A stretch of DNA of 41,695 nucleotides from an uncultured Slackia sp. (lineage in GTDB: Bacteria > Actinomycetota > Coriobacteriia > Coriobacteriales > Eggerthellaceae), in the NCBI GenBank assembly GCA_934661005.1, contig CAKUIK010000021.1, positions 1 through 41,695 of the forward strand, read 5' to 3'. The notes below the pieces were generated by a model. It was not told where the DNA came from and searched no databases. It saw only the letters and a list, made by a program, of their open reading frames with translations. A program made the translations under genes and the position numbers. Shown here piece after piece: positions 24,522 to 33,075 of this stretch. The first letter of the stretch is position 1, and each line of letters begins with the position of its first letter.

Positions 24522-25421
24522 CTAGCATACGATGATTTCCGGTTCGCTGCTGTGGAATTTGTTCGGAATGGGAGCGTTGCATTCGTACGCGATGCCCATG
24601 GCCGGGCCGACGTGCACGCCGATAACCGGACTCGCCGGCACGACACGGGGCATGAACCCGATGAACGGCGCCACCTTCTCTTCGGCCCATTGCACGGCCG
24701 GCGCTTTGCTGCCGATGTAGTGGACGACGAGATTCTTAAGGCCGCTCGGTGCCGTATCTTCGCCGAGCACCTGGAGCATTTTCGCAAGAGCTTTTTTCTG
24801 CGTGCGGCATTTCGAGAAGGTGCTTGCTTCGCCGTCGTTTACGGTGAGCACGGGCGTGAGGCTGATCATGTTGCCGATGAGCGCGGCGGCTTTTCCGATG
24901 CGGCCGCCCTTCTGCAGGAACAGCAGCGATTCGGGAGCAAACACGAATCGCGTGGAATGCAGGCTTGCGTTCGCCGCCTGAATGCAGTTGTCAAGGCCGG
25001 CGCCCGTTTTGGCGGCTTTCGCGGCGGCGATAACGGGCCAGCCCATCTCCATGCAATTGGTCATGCTGTCAATGGCGGCGAAACGGAAGTTAGGGAGGTC
25101 GTTTTTGACCTCTTTAGCCGTGTGGACGAAGCTTTCGAACGTGCCCGACATTTTGCTGCTGATGAAGATTCCGAGCACTTCGTCGCCCGTTTTCGCGATG
25201 CTTTCGACAACTTCGCGAACCTTGCCCAAGGGCGGCTGGCTCGAGGTGGGAATGTTGTCGGCCATTTCGTAGATATCTTTATAGAAGGCATCGAGGTCGG
25301 TTTCCGATTCGACGAGCTCTTCGCCATTCCTATTGATGATGAGCGAGGTGACTTCGATGCCGAGTTCGGCGCGAATGTCCTGGGGAATGGACGAGGTTGA
25401 GTCGGTGATGATTCGAACCAA
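24522..25421 (-). CDS. DegV family fatty-acid-binding protein
   Basis: DegV/FakB-type proteins bind a fatty acid and present it to the kinase FakA, or act as lipid carriers. The N-terminus MVRIITDSTSSIP is the family hallmark, followed by ISSKMSGTFESF and the loop LQKGGRIGK in the second domain. The length of 299 residues is normal. The start is TTG at 25421, supported by GGAGG seven bases upstream. No fakA gene is in the window. Unusually, its leader (25422-25535) contains two overlapping GC-rich stems. Confidence 0.92.
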   Translation of the reverse strand: MVRIITDSTSSIPQDIRAELGIEVTSLIINRNGEELVESETDLDAFYKDIYEMADNIPTSSQPPLGKVREVVESIAKTGDEVLGIFISSKMSGTFESFVHTAKEVKNDLPNFRFAAIDSMTNCMEMGWPVIAAAKAAKTGAGLDNCIQAANASLHSTRFVFAPESLLFLQKGGRIGKAAALIGNMISLTPVLTVNDGEASTFSKCRTQKKALAKMLQVLGEDTAPSGLKNLVVHYIGSKAPAVQWAEEKVAPFIGFMPRVVPASPVIGVHVGPAMGIAYECNAPIPNKFHSSEPEIIVC

Positions 25422-25469
25422 TTTGTGACCTCCAAGTGCTCGTTGTCGCGGTGAAAGGGTTTTGCGGAA

Positions 25470-25533
25470 GGCCCGATGCGGCTTTCGCTTTGACCCAATC
25501 GGGCCCGTTCGCGGTTGATGCTGCGAACGGGCC
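25470..25533 (-). promoter_or_regulatory. Mutually exclusive hairpins in the degV leader
   Basis: GGCCCGTTCGC (25502-25512) pairs with GCGAACGGGCC (25523-25533), and GGCCCGAT (25470-25477) pairs with ATCGGGCC (25498-25505). The two stems share 25502-25505 and cannot form together. There is no T-run. In the same gap, 25547-25611, GCTAGAA/TTCTAGC bound another inverted repeat around a 16-codon GTG frame ending AEANTF. No gene is claimed there. Confidence 0.45.
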
Positions 25534-25702
25534 GGTGTGGCGCCGTGCTAGAAAGTATTTGCTTCAGCTACGATTTCGCGAAGCTGTTCTTTTCCCACGA
25601 TTCTAGCATTCCTGCTGCAAAGAAACGCGCAATGCGGAAGGGTTAAAGAAGATTCTGCGAACCGCCAAGCTTTGTCTAAGGCGCCGTCGCGGCGGTTGCG
25701 CC

Positions 25703-28204
25703 TTAGATTCCCAAATAGCGACCTGTGATGCTTTCTCGGTTTGCGGCGATTTCCTCGGGCGTGCCACATGCCACGATGCGTCCGCCCGCTTTGCCGCCCT
25801 GTGGACCCATGTCAATCACGTAATCGGCGTTCGCGATGAAATCGAGATCGTGCTCGACTACCACCACGGTAGCGCCCCGCTCAACGAGGCGTTGGAATAC
25901 GCCGAGGAGCGTTTCCACGTCGCGCGGGTGCAAGCCGATGGTGGGCTCGTCGAACACGAACACGGCATCGGCCTGTCCGCGGCCCATCTCGCTTGCAAGT
26001 TTCAGGCGCTGTGCCTCGCCGCCCGAAAGCGCGGGCGTGGCTTCGCCGAGTGTGAGATATCCCAGACCCAGGTCATGCAGGGTTTGCAGCTTTTCGTGTG
26101 CCTTCTTGACGTCGGCTACATGCGGAAGGGCCTCGTCAACGGAAAGCGCGAGCAGGTGCGGCAAGCTGAGCGCCTGGTCGTCGGGCGCGCCTTTTTCGGG
26201 CCGGCGAATTTTTTCGGCAGCGGTTCCGTAGCGCGACCCTCGGCAATCGGGGCAAGCGATGTCGACGTCGGGCAGGAATTGCACGTCGAGCGAGATTTGC
26301 CCCGTGCCGTCGCAGGTAGCGCAGCGTAGGCTTCCCGTGTTGTACGAGAAATCGCCCATCTTCAGCCCTGCCGCTTTCGCGAAATCGGTGCGCGCGTATG
26401 CGCGGCGCATATCGTCGAGCGCACCGCAATACGTGGCGACCGTCGAGCGCACGTTGATGCCGACGGGGGTGGCGTCGATGAGGTTCGCACGGCGAATGCC
26501 CTCGGCCTCAATCGCGGTGACGTGCTCGGGAAGCGCTTCGCCTGTCGCCGCTGCGGCAAGTGCGGGAATAAGCGTTTCGAGCACGAGCGTCGTTTTGCCT
26601 GAGCCCGATACGCCCGTCACGGCAATGAGCAGGCCTTTGGGAATGTCGATCGCGAAGGGCTTCACGGTGTGAAGCCCGCTTGACTCAAGATGGATGCGTC
26701 CCAGGTCAAACATCTGTTCCGCAGGTGTTTTCGGCCGGGCCGCAACGCGCGCGGCTCCCGAAAGATAGGGGCCGATAATTGATTCGGAATCGTTCGCGAC
26801 TTCTTCAATCGAGCCTTGCGCCACCACGTCGCCGCCGCGGGCGCCTGCTTCGGGGCCCATTTCGATAAGATGGTCGGCCGCGCGAAGGATGCGCGTGTCG
26901 TGATCGACCATCACTACCGAGTTGCCGTCGGCGATCAGGTCGCGCATGACGCCTAAAAGACCGTCGATGTTGGCGGGGTGCAAACCGATAGAAGGCTCGT
27001 CCATCACGTACAGCACGCCTGTGGTGCGATTTCGCACCGAGCGCGCGAGTTGCACGCGCTGGCGCTCGCCGGTGGAAAGGGTCGCGCCTGCTCGGTCGAG
27101 GGACAAATAGCCCAAGCCGAGCTCGAGCAAGCGTCGAGCCGTGCTTTCGAACGACTCGCAAATCGATTTCGCCATGGGGCGCATCTCATCGGGAAGGCTT
27201 GCGGGCACGCTCGCTACCCACGTCACCGCTTCATCGAGCGTCATTTCCGTCGCCTGCGCCAGATTGATGCCGCGAACGATTGGCTCGCGCGCGGCCGCGG
27301 ACAGGCGCGTGCCGCCGCAGTCGGGGCAGGGGCCTTCCGTCAAGTATTTCGCCACGCGGCGCAAGCCCTTCTCGTCTTTCGCCTTGGCGAGGGAGTTTTC
27401 CACGGTGCGCACGGCATTGTAGTAGGTGAAGTCGAGTTCGGCGAAGTTCTCGCCCTTCTTCGCCTTGTAGAGGATGTGCTTCTTCTCGGCCGGCCCGTTG
27501 AAGACGATGTCGCGCTCGGCGGCTGTGAGCTCGCAAAACGGCACGTTCGTGCGCACGCCCATAGCGCCGCACACCTGCTTCATGAGGTCCCACATGAGCG
27601 TGCCCCATACCACCACGGCGCCCTCGTCGATGGTCTTGCTTTCGTCGGGCACGAGCGCGGCGCGGTTCACGGTGCGCGCGATGCCGGTTCCGCTGCAGGT
27701 GGGGCAGGCTCCTTCGCTGTTGAACGCGAGCGATTCGGCGCCAGGGCCGAAGAATTCGCTGCCGCAATGCGGGCATGGGATGGGCAGTTCGGCGGCAACA
27801 TTAAGGCTTGGCGGCACGTGCTCGCCGCAGTGTGGGCATACGTGGCTGCCGACGCGCGAGAACAGAAGGCGCAGGCTATTCAAAAGCTCGCTCGAAGTGC
27901 CGAACGTGGAACGCACGCCTGGTACCGCTGGGCGTTGGTGCAACGCGAGCGCCGCGGGCACGTAGCGAACGTCGTCGACCGAGGCCTTGCCGGCCTGCGC
28001 GATGCGGCGTCGCGTGTAGGTCGAAAGCGCTTCGAGGTAGCGGCGTGAGCCTTCGGCGTAGAGCACGCCGAGCGCGAGCGAGCTTTTGCCCGAACCCGAT
28101 ACGCCCGCAATGCCCACGAGTTCGCCGAGCGGAATGTCCACGTTCACGTTCTTCAGATTGTGCACGCGCGCGCCGCGCACTTCGATGTGGTCGATGTTCT
28201 GCAT
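25703..28204 (-). CDS. Class II UvrA-like excinuclease ATPase (UvrA2/DrrC type)
   Basis: This duplicated ABC ATPase with zinc modules belongs to the UvrA family. Two P-loops (GVSGSGKSSL near residue 35; GVSGSGKTTL in the second half) and two signatures (LSTGERQRVQLARS; LSGGEAQRLKLASE) are present. So are zinc-type Cys pairs (CPHCGEHV with CPHCGSEF; CATCDGTG with CPDCRGSR). At 833 residues it is shorter than UvrA1 (about 940) and lacks the UvrB-binding insert, as in the UvrA2 class. That class is linked to tolerance of DNA-binding drugs. It is preceded on the same strand by a LuxR regulator after 220 bases in which no gene is seen. Confidence 0.93.
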   Translation of the reverse strand: MQNIDHIEVRGARVHNLKNVNVDIPLGELVGIAGVSGSGKSSLALGVLYAEGSRRYLEALSTYTRRRIAQAGKASVDDVRYVPAALALHQRPAVPGVRSTFGTSSELLNSLRLLFSRVGSHVCPHCGEHVPPSLNVAAELPIPCPHCGSEFFGPGAESLAFNSEGACPTCSGTGIARTVNRAALVPDESKTIDEGAVVVWGTLMWDLMKQVCGAMGVRTNVPFCELTAAERDIVFNGPAEKKHILYKAKKGENFAELDFTYYNAVRTVENSLAKAKDEKGLRRVAKYLTEGPCPDCGGTRLSAAAREPIVRGINLAQATEMTLDEAVTWVASVPASLPDEMRPMAKSICESFESTARRLLELGLGYLSLDRAGATLSTGERQRVQLARSVRNRTTGVLYVMDEPSIGLHPANIDGLLGVMRDLIADGNSVVMVDHDTRILRAADHLIEMGPEAGARGGDVVAQGSIEEVANDSESIIGPYLSGAARVAARPKTPAEQMFDLGRIHLESSGLHTVKPFAIDIPKGLLIAVTGVSGSGKTTLVLETLIPALAAAATGEALPEHVTAIEAEGIRRANLIDATPVGINVRSTVATYCGALDDMRRAYARTDFAKAAGLKMGDFSYNTGSLRCATCDGTGQISLDVQFLPDVDIACPDCRGSRYGTAAEKIRRPEKGAPDDQALSLPHLLALSVDEALPHVADVKKAHEKLQTLHDLGLGYLTLGEATPALSGGEAQRLKLASEMGRGQADAVFVFDEPTIGLHPRDVETLLGVFQRLVERGATVVVVEHDLDFIANADYVIDMGPQGGKAGGRIVACGTPEEIAANRESITGRYLGI

Positions 28205-28424
28205 GATTTCCTTCGCCTTAGGGCTCGTGCCGTTTCTTCCATCGATTATGCCACGACGGCGGCAAAACCCAGGCCGAGGGCGCTTATGGCTGTCGATTCT
28301 AGCGAGAGCAACGTCGATTCGTTTGCGCGGAAGAGCATCGAAGGCACGGAGCGCGACGGCGCCATCTTGGCGTCGCTTGCCTATCCGGCCGTTCGTTTTC
28401 GTGGAGCCGCTGCCCTTCCGTCTG

Positions 28425-29456
28425 CTATTGCAGCAGGTACTTCGTGAGCTCTGCGCGGCTTGCGATGCCGAGCTTCGCGTATGCCATCGACAGGCGGTTT
28501 TTCACCGTGCCAGTGGAAATTCCCAGATGGTTGGCGATTTCGGTGTTCGACCACCCGCGGCTTGCGAGCATGGCGATGCTGAATTCGGTGGTGGTGAGGT
28601 CGCTCGTCACGTGCGCGCCCGCTTCGGGGTTGTGCAGGCGCCGCCATCCCTCGCTGAAGCGATAGGTGATGTTAATCACGCGCGCGTAGTGCTCGGGATA
28701 GTCTTCCTTCAGACACGTTTCGAGCACGCCCTGCAAAAGCCCATGGTGCTCGCCGATTTCTTCAAAGAGGTCGTCGGCTAAGGCAATGTTCCACGCTCCC
28801 ATGAAATGGCGCCGCGCGGCTTCGGCGTCCTTCAGATTCACCTGCCCCATGGCTGCGACAAGGTGCAGGAACTGCTCCGCGATGGGGTAGCGCCCCTGTT
28901 TCGTCATGAGCGCGGTTTCGGCCATGCCCACGCAGCGGCCGTATTCGCCGAAAAGGTACGCGTGGTGGGCGAGCGCGTAAATCGCGAAAAGGCGCAGGCC
29001 TTCGGGCAGTGTAGCGATGTGCTTCGCGAACGTGCCTGGCGGGTAGGGCGTGGACAGGTGCAGGAGCACGCTCGAGGCGGCATCGAAGAGTATGTATGAA
29101 GCATGCAGCGCTGGCGTCGCCTCGATTGATTCATCGCCGCGCATTGCCGCGATGTTCGCGAGGCATTCTTTCGTTTCCCAAATTTTCCCCAGGGTAAGAT
29201 CTGCGTACGCGCAAATGAAATTCGCCGAGATGCGCAAGGCGGGATCGGGGTGGTCCAAGAATGGCGCAGCATCGGCATGCGCTTCTTCGGGCTGCCCACG
29301 GAAGTAATGGGCTTCCGCTTGGGCGATGCGGCCCAGTTCGGCATCGCGCGCGGCAATAGCCACTACGGCTTCGTCGAGCTTGCCTGGTTCGGCGGTGGCG
29401 GACACGAGCGGCATGGGAAGCCGCGTTTCGATAAAACTGTATATACGCTCAGCCAT
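28425..29456 (-). CDS. LuxR-family transcriptional regulator with helical-repeat N-terminus
   Basis: The 343-residue regulator ends in a LuxR-type helix-turn-helix (TTTEFSIAMLASRG, then SNTEIANHLGISTGTVKNRL with AKLGI and RAELTKYL). The first 270 residues are Ala-rich and helical, resembling TPR-like repeats; there is no receiver or autoinducer domain and no P-loop. ATG 29456 follows AAAGGAG; an upstream in-frame ATG lacks a site. It may control the class II UvrA gene downstream, by position only. Confidence 0.88.
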   Translation of the reverse strand: MAERIYSFIETRLPMPLVSATAEPGKLDEAVVAIAARDAELGRIAQAEAHYFRGQPEEAHADAAPFLDHPDPALRISANFICAYADLTLGKIWETKECLANIAAMRGDESIEATPALHASYILFDAASSVLLHLSTPYPPGTFAKHIATLPEGLRLFAIYALAHHAYLFGEYGRCVGMAETALMTKQGRYPIAEQFLHLVAAMGQVNLKDAEAARRHFMGAWNIALADDLFEEIGEHHGLLQGVLETCLKEDYPEHYARVINITYRFSEGWRRLHNPEAGAHVTSDLTTTEFSIAMLASRGWSNTEIANHLGISTGTVKNRLSMAYAKLGIASRAELTKYLLQ

Positions 29457-29564
29457 AGGGCTCCTTTGGCCGAATGCGGAAAAGAGGGGGTTTGAGCAAC
29501 CCCCTTCATAATAACGCGGCACGCTGCGGTGGGCGTTTTTGCTTCGGTAATTATTGCGTTAATG

Positions 29565-29708
29565 TTCGTCGGCGGCGTCGAGCTTCGCTTCGCATTAACA
29601 TTTGCGGGCAGTGTCGAATTCTGCTTCGCGTCAGCATTCGTCGGCGGCGTCGAGTTCCGCTTTGCGTTATCGTTCGTCGGTTGCGTCGAGCTCCGCTTCG
29701 ATTTTCGC
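29565..29708. repeat. 36-bp tandem repeat (four units) built from the 3' end and stop of a gene
   Basis: Units at 29565, 29601, 29637 and 29673 are each exactly 36 bp. The unit at 29673 lies in the coding end of the minus-strand membrane gene and the unit at 29637 holds its stop (29667-29669). At the same phase further stops occur at 29631-29633, 29595-29597 and 29559-29561. Each unit encodes roughly KAELDAADE before its stop. The rest of 29457-29564 shows a small stem (GGGGGTT with AACCCCC near 29489-29506). Confidence 0.85.
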
Positions 29709-30251
29709 GCGGCGATGTTTCGCCTCGTAGAACGCCAGACACAGTGCACCGAACGTGGCGGCGAAAATCATAACGCCGAAAACCACGCCTGTCGCAAGAT
29801 TTGCTGCCCAGAAAATGCTCTCGAACGGCACGATTTGCGCTTCAGCAATGCAGCGCATGGCGGCAATGGCAAGCGCGCTTGCAGCACCCGTGATGCCGGC
29901 GATGAGCAGAAAGTAACCGGCGGGAAGGTGCTCGGTTTGGCCAAAACGGTTGGTGTCGACGTAACCCTTTCGCGTTTGCAGCACGGCGCATATAAGCATT
30001 ACGATGAAAAGCCACGCGTACATGGCGGCGTCAACGGGACTTGCGAACAGGTGGAACGCATCGTTGGCGCCATTGTGCACCCACGCAACCTGTTGGGCTA
30101 TGATTTCATATGCGAGCAGTACCAGCATGCCGAACGAGAGCAGTATAAAGCCGAACTCGTAGATTTTGGCGTTCTCGGCTTCCAGACGCTCGTCTTTCGG
30201 ACCTGCGTATTCGCGCCATTTTTGCACGATTCTCATGTTCTGCATCTTCAT
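29667..30251 (-). CDS. Four-helix membrane protein paired with HTH regulator (DUF6773-like)
   Basis: This 194-residue protein has about four membrane helices: FGFILLSFGMLVLLAYEII; AMYAWLFIVMLICAVL; YFLLIAGITGAASALAIAA; VVFGVMIFAATFGALCLAF. It also has a charged N-terminus and C-terminus. Small membrane proteins of this kind commonly follow a one-domain Cro/CI regulator, as here (9-base gap, same strand). The family name is a tentative match from memory. Function is unknown. Its stop codon is duplicated downstream in a 36-bp repeat. Confidence 0.75.
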   Translation of the reverse strand: MKMQNMRIVQKWREYAGPKDERLEAENAKIYEFGFILLSFGMLVLLAYEIIAQQVAWVHNGANDAFHLFASPVDAAMYAWLFIVMLICAVLQTRKGYVDTNRFGQTEHLPAGYFLLIAGITGAASALAIAAMRCIAEAQIVPFESIFWAANLATGVVFGVMIFAATFGALCLAFYEAKHRRAKIEAELDATDER

Positions 30252-30260
30252 GGTGCGCTC

Positions 30261-30497
30261 CTAAAAGAAGAAGGGGTTGGTGTTGGTGTCGCCGTCGTCT
30301 TCCCAGAACAGGTCGTTCAGGGTGACGTGCAGCGTTTTGCAAATCGCCACGCATAAATTGAGCGTGGGATTGTAACCGCCCGCCTCGATGAGGCCGATGG
30401 TTTGGCGCGTGACGCCCACGGCTTCAGCGAGGTCGGTTTGCGAAAGGCCGGCTGCCGCGCGCGCCGCCTTCATGCGGAGGTTTTTCTTGCCTGGCAT
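30261..30497 (-). CDS. Small Cro/CI-type (Xre) HTH regulator
   Basis: The 78-residue single-domain DNA-binding protein has LRMKAARAAAGLSQTDLAEA, then VGVTRQTIGLIEAGGYNPTL, with LCVAICKTLHVTLNDLFW, typical of the YozG-like repressors. It is the first gene of a two-gene unit with the membrane protein downstream. A consensus promoter overlapped by a perfect inverted repeat lies 48 bases upstream, so it probably represses itself. AAGGAAA lies upstream of the ATG. Confidence 0.93.
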   Translation of the reverse strand: MPGKKNLRMKAARAAAGLSQTDLAEAVGVTRQTIGLIEAGGYNPTLNLCVAICKTLHVTLNDLFWEDDGDTNTNPFFF

Positions 30498-30544
30498 GGG
30501 TTTCCTTTCGTTTTGTGGACAGATATCCGTTGCAACATGACAGA

Positions 30545-30573
30545 AATATATTACATACGGGATGTAATGTCAA
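30545..30573 (-). promoter_or_regulatory. HTH promoter with operator between -35 and -10
   Basis: On the minus strand TTGACA, a 17-base spacer and TATATT form a near-consensus promoter. The spacer is a perfect inverted repeat, TTACAT and ATGTAA separated by five bases (30551-30567). A repressor bound there would block RNA polymerase. Confidence 0.85.
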
Positions 30574-30773
30574 CTATAGATTGCATTATGGAAGAAAGAG
30601 TTGCTACGAGTTCGAAGGCGCGCTTTCCGAACGGTGCTTGGCGGTCGGTCGTTGCTCAAGTGATATTTGGCTCGCGCTCGTGGTGCGACCGACTTCGCGC
30701 AGGCTCGTTCGCATCGTGATCGAACCTGCGCAGGCTCGATTGTGCGCTTGCCCACGCTTGCTTGTCGTAATCG

Positions 30774-31445
30774 CTACGATTCGGGGTCGTACTTCCAAAT
30801 CGAGAAGTGCTGCGGATGGGCGTATACGGTAACCGCTCTGCCCGTTGCCGTGCGGTATTCCTGAAATTCGCCTTGGCGAACAAGACTCCACCCGGTACGG
30901 CCGATATAGGAATATGTTTCGCCGTTATCGGACATGTGGATGAGCGTAAGCGGGCGGCGCACCTCGTTTTCGATTTTCATGATGAACTGCATGAGCACGT
31001 TGGTATCGAAGGGGTTGAAAAGGTACAGGTGTGTGTAGGGGGCAAGTGAGGTTTCGAGTGCGCTTCCGCAGAGTACGTCGACGTTGGCGAAACGCCTCGT
31101 CCAGCTGCGCGCGTATTCGGCGATATTGGGGTCAAGCTCAATGCCCGTGGCACGGCCTGCGAGCTCAGACTGAACGAAAAACGACAGCACGCGACCCGTG
31201 CCGCACCCTACGTCAAGAAGGTGGGATTTTTCGGAAAAATCCAGGTCAGAAAAGAGGCTTTCCAAAATGAAGTACGGTGTGGGCGTGGGGTCGTGCGCAC
31301 CTTGCTTTGCAAAGCGCGTCGTGCCTGGTTCGGCCAGCGAACAGCCGCACAACGCGCGATCGCGGTGCTCATCGGCGGCAAAGAGTTGGTCTTTGTTGGA
31401 AACATTCAGGGGTGCCGACATGCGTCGTGCGTGGTTCGCATTCAT
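30774..31445 (-). CDS. Class I SAM-dependent methyltransferase-like protein
   Basis: The 223-residue protein has motif I LLDVGCGTGRVLSFF, an acidic residue ending the next strand (GIELDPN), and LYLFNPFD at the motif IV place, so it is a Rossmann-fold methyltransferase. The substrate is unknown. The start is uncertain: ATG 31445 has only a weak GAGCGAG, and ATG 31421 has none. It lies directly after a metallo-hydrolase remnant. The downstream gap 30498-30773 holds the regulator promoter and repeated GCGCAGGCTCG (about 30708 and 30733). Confidence 0.8.
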   Translation of the reverse strand: MNANHARRMSAPLNVSNKDQLFAADEHRDRALCGCSLAEPGTTRFAKQGAHDPTPTPYFILESLFSDLDFSEKSHLLDVGCGTGRVLSFFVQSELAGRATGIELDPNIAEYARSWTRRFANVDVLCGSALETSLAPYTHLYLFNPFDTNVLMQFIMKIENEVRRPLTLIHMSDNGETYSYIGRTGWSLVRQGEFQEYRTATGRAVTVYAHPQHFSIWKYDPES

Positions 31446-31457
31446 GCTCGCTCGATT

Positions 31458-31607
31458 CTATTCGCCCAACTCGATGCGCAATCCGCTCTTGGTTGCCTTG
31501 ATGACGTCTTCGCCGAGCTCTTCCTGCAGAATTTTGAAGGCGCGCTCGCCAGTGCAGTGGCCCGTGTAAGCGAGCTCGATGCCTTCGTTTTTCATACTGT
31601 CAGCAAG
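31458..31607 (-). pseudogene. C-terminal remnant of an MBL-fold metallo-hydrolase
   Basis: The frame reads LADSMKNEGIELAYTGHC followed by TGERAFKILQEELG and ends GLRIELGE-stop. This looks like the extreme C-terminus of MBL-fold proteins related to the dihydropterin-phosphate synthase group (TGHCTGE motif). The metal-binding HxHxDH half is absent, and the upstream frame is not protein-like, so it is a decayed 5'-deleted gene. A possible TACACT -10 box lies at about 31715-31720. Confidence 0.65.
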
Positions 31608-31750
31608 GGCGCGCACTCGCCTGGTGCGGGTTGCTGCACTTCGCTGTTGATCGGTACCGTCGTCTTTAGGCGCGCTCCCTGCCTGCGTGCGGGATGACGA
31701 CTTCCGCCATAGTGTAGCCGCTTTCTCACGAAAAGCGAAATGAGTCACGG

Positions 31751-32791
31751 CTACCAAAGGCCCAGCATGTGCTGGGCGCCAAGGCTCACCGACGCGATGG
31801 CAATCCAACAGGCGGCACCGAGCACGATGGGTTTCGCGCCCGATTTCACCAACCCAACGACGTCGGTGTTCAGGCCGATGGCGGCCATGGCCATAACGAT
31901 GAAGAATTTGCTTGCGAGCTTAAGGGGCTGGAAAACAGCCATGTCAATGCCAGTTGCGCTCGCCACGGTTGCGACGATCGACGCGCACAGGAACAGCACG
32001 ATGAACGTCGGCAGCGCGCGCTTCAGGCTAAAGCCATTTTGGGTTGGCTGCCCGTTTTCACCTGCGGTTTTCTTTTCGCGCGCAGCAACCCAGAGCGCAA
32101 GTACGAACGTGATGGGGATAATCGCCAAGGTTCGCGTGAGCTTCACGATGGTTGCGTAATCGAGCGCGTTTGCGCCTTCGTGCATGCCGTCCCAAACGGC
32201 CGCCGCGGCGGTGACCGATGAAGTGTCGTTCACGGCGGTGCCTGCGAATAGGCCGAATCCGTCGTTGGTCATGCCGATGGCGTCGCCGAGCGTCGGAAAG
32301 ATGAGCGCGGCCAAAACGTTGAATAGAAACACGACCGAGATGGCATGGGCGACCTCTTGGTCGTTGGCTTTGATGACGGGGGCGGTGGCCGCAATCGCCG
32401 AGCCACCGCAGATGGACGACCCCACGCCGATAAGCGTTGCGGTACGACTCGGCACATGCAACGCGTGGCACAGGATGAATGCCGTGAGCAGCGATGCCGT
32501 GATGGTCGATACGATAACGGGCAGCGAGGATGCGCCGACTTGGGCGATTTGGGTGAGCGGCAACCCGAACCCGAGCAAAACGACGGCGGTCTGCAAGATT
32601 TTCTTCGACGTGAATTTGATTCCTGTCGCCGATGAGCCTTTGTCTTTCCAGAATATGCCGATGATCATGCCGGCGAGAATGGCGAACACTGCGCCGCCGA
32701 CGATAGGAACGGCGGTTCCCAAAAACCAGCAGACAACGGCGAGCGCGGCGCTAACTGCGATGCCGGGCGTGAGGGTGCGAATGGTGCTCAT
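31751..32791 (-). CDS. YeiH/UPF0324 family putative anion (sulfate) exporter
   Basis: This membrane protein has about ten helices and 346 residues. The family signature VGSSICGGSAIAATAPVI is present, as are LQTAVVLLGFGL near the first third and AMAAIGLNTDVVGL near the end. The family is annotated as putative sulfate exporters; experimental support for substrate is thin. The ATG at 32791 is preceded by CTAGAAAGAAC. It is the first gene of the minus-strand run; 32792-33044 contains no further gene. Confidence 0.9.
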   Translation of the reverse strand: MSTIRTLTPGIAVSAALAVVCWFLGTAVPIVGGAVFAILAGMIIGIFWKDKGSSATGIKFTSKKILQTAVVLLGFGLPLTQIAQVGASSLPVIVSTITASLLTAFILCHALHVPSRTATLIGVGSSICGGSAIAATAPVIKANDQEVAHAISVVFLFNVLAALIFPTLGDAIGMTNDGFGLFAGTAVNDTSSVTAAAAVWDGMHEGANALDYATIVKLTRTLAIIPITFVLALWVAAREKKTAGENGQPTQNGFSLKRALPTFIVLFLCASIVATVASATGIDMAVFQPLKLASKFFIVMAMAAIGLNTDVVGLVKSGAKPIVLGAACWIAIASVSLGAQHMLGLW

Positions 32792-33044
32792 GAAGTTCTT
32801 TCTAGATTGGAGGACGGTCGGCGAAGTTCGACCGTGATGGGGGACTAACTATACGCCAATTCGCGTTTGCGCGCCGCGCAGGGCGCTTTTGCTGCAGGTG
32901 CATGTCGCGTTTTTGCATGCCTTCTTCATGTTCTGGACGAATCGGGCACTGCTCTTTGCCGGCGGCGGGCGCTTCAGCTACGGTGTGGACTCTTTCAGGT
33001 TGACGGTTCTTTTGTTTCCTGCAGCGCGAATGAACGAAGAAGGT

Positions 33045-33075
33045 AAAAAGGAAGGAGCCCCTCGGGGCTCCTTCC
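33045..33075 (-). terminator. Strong intrinsic terminator inside the nonstop gene
   Basis: GGAAGGAGCCC (33050-33060) and GGGCTCCTTCC (33065-33075) form a perfect 11-bp stem with a CTCG loop (plus-strand view). On the minus strand it is followed by TTTTT (33049-33045), so it terminates minus-strand transcription. The stem is also a possible RNase III target. Confidence 0.92.

Noticed and set aside
32802..33044. C-terminal continuation of the small basic protein beyond the terminator
   Set aside because: The frame is open but lacks protein-like character, and transcription should stop before it.
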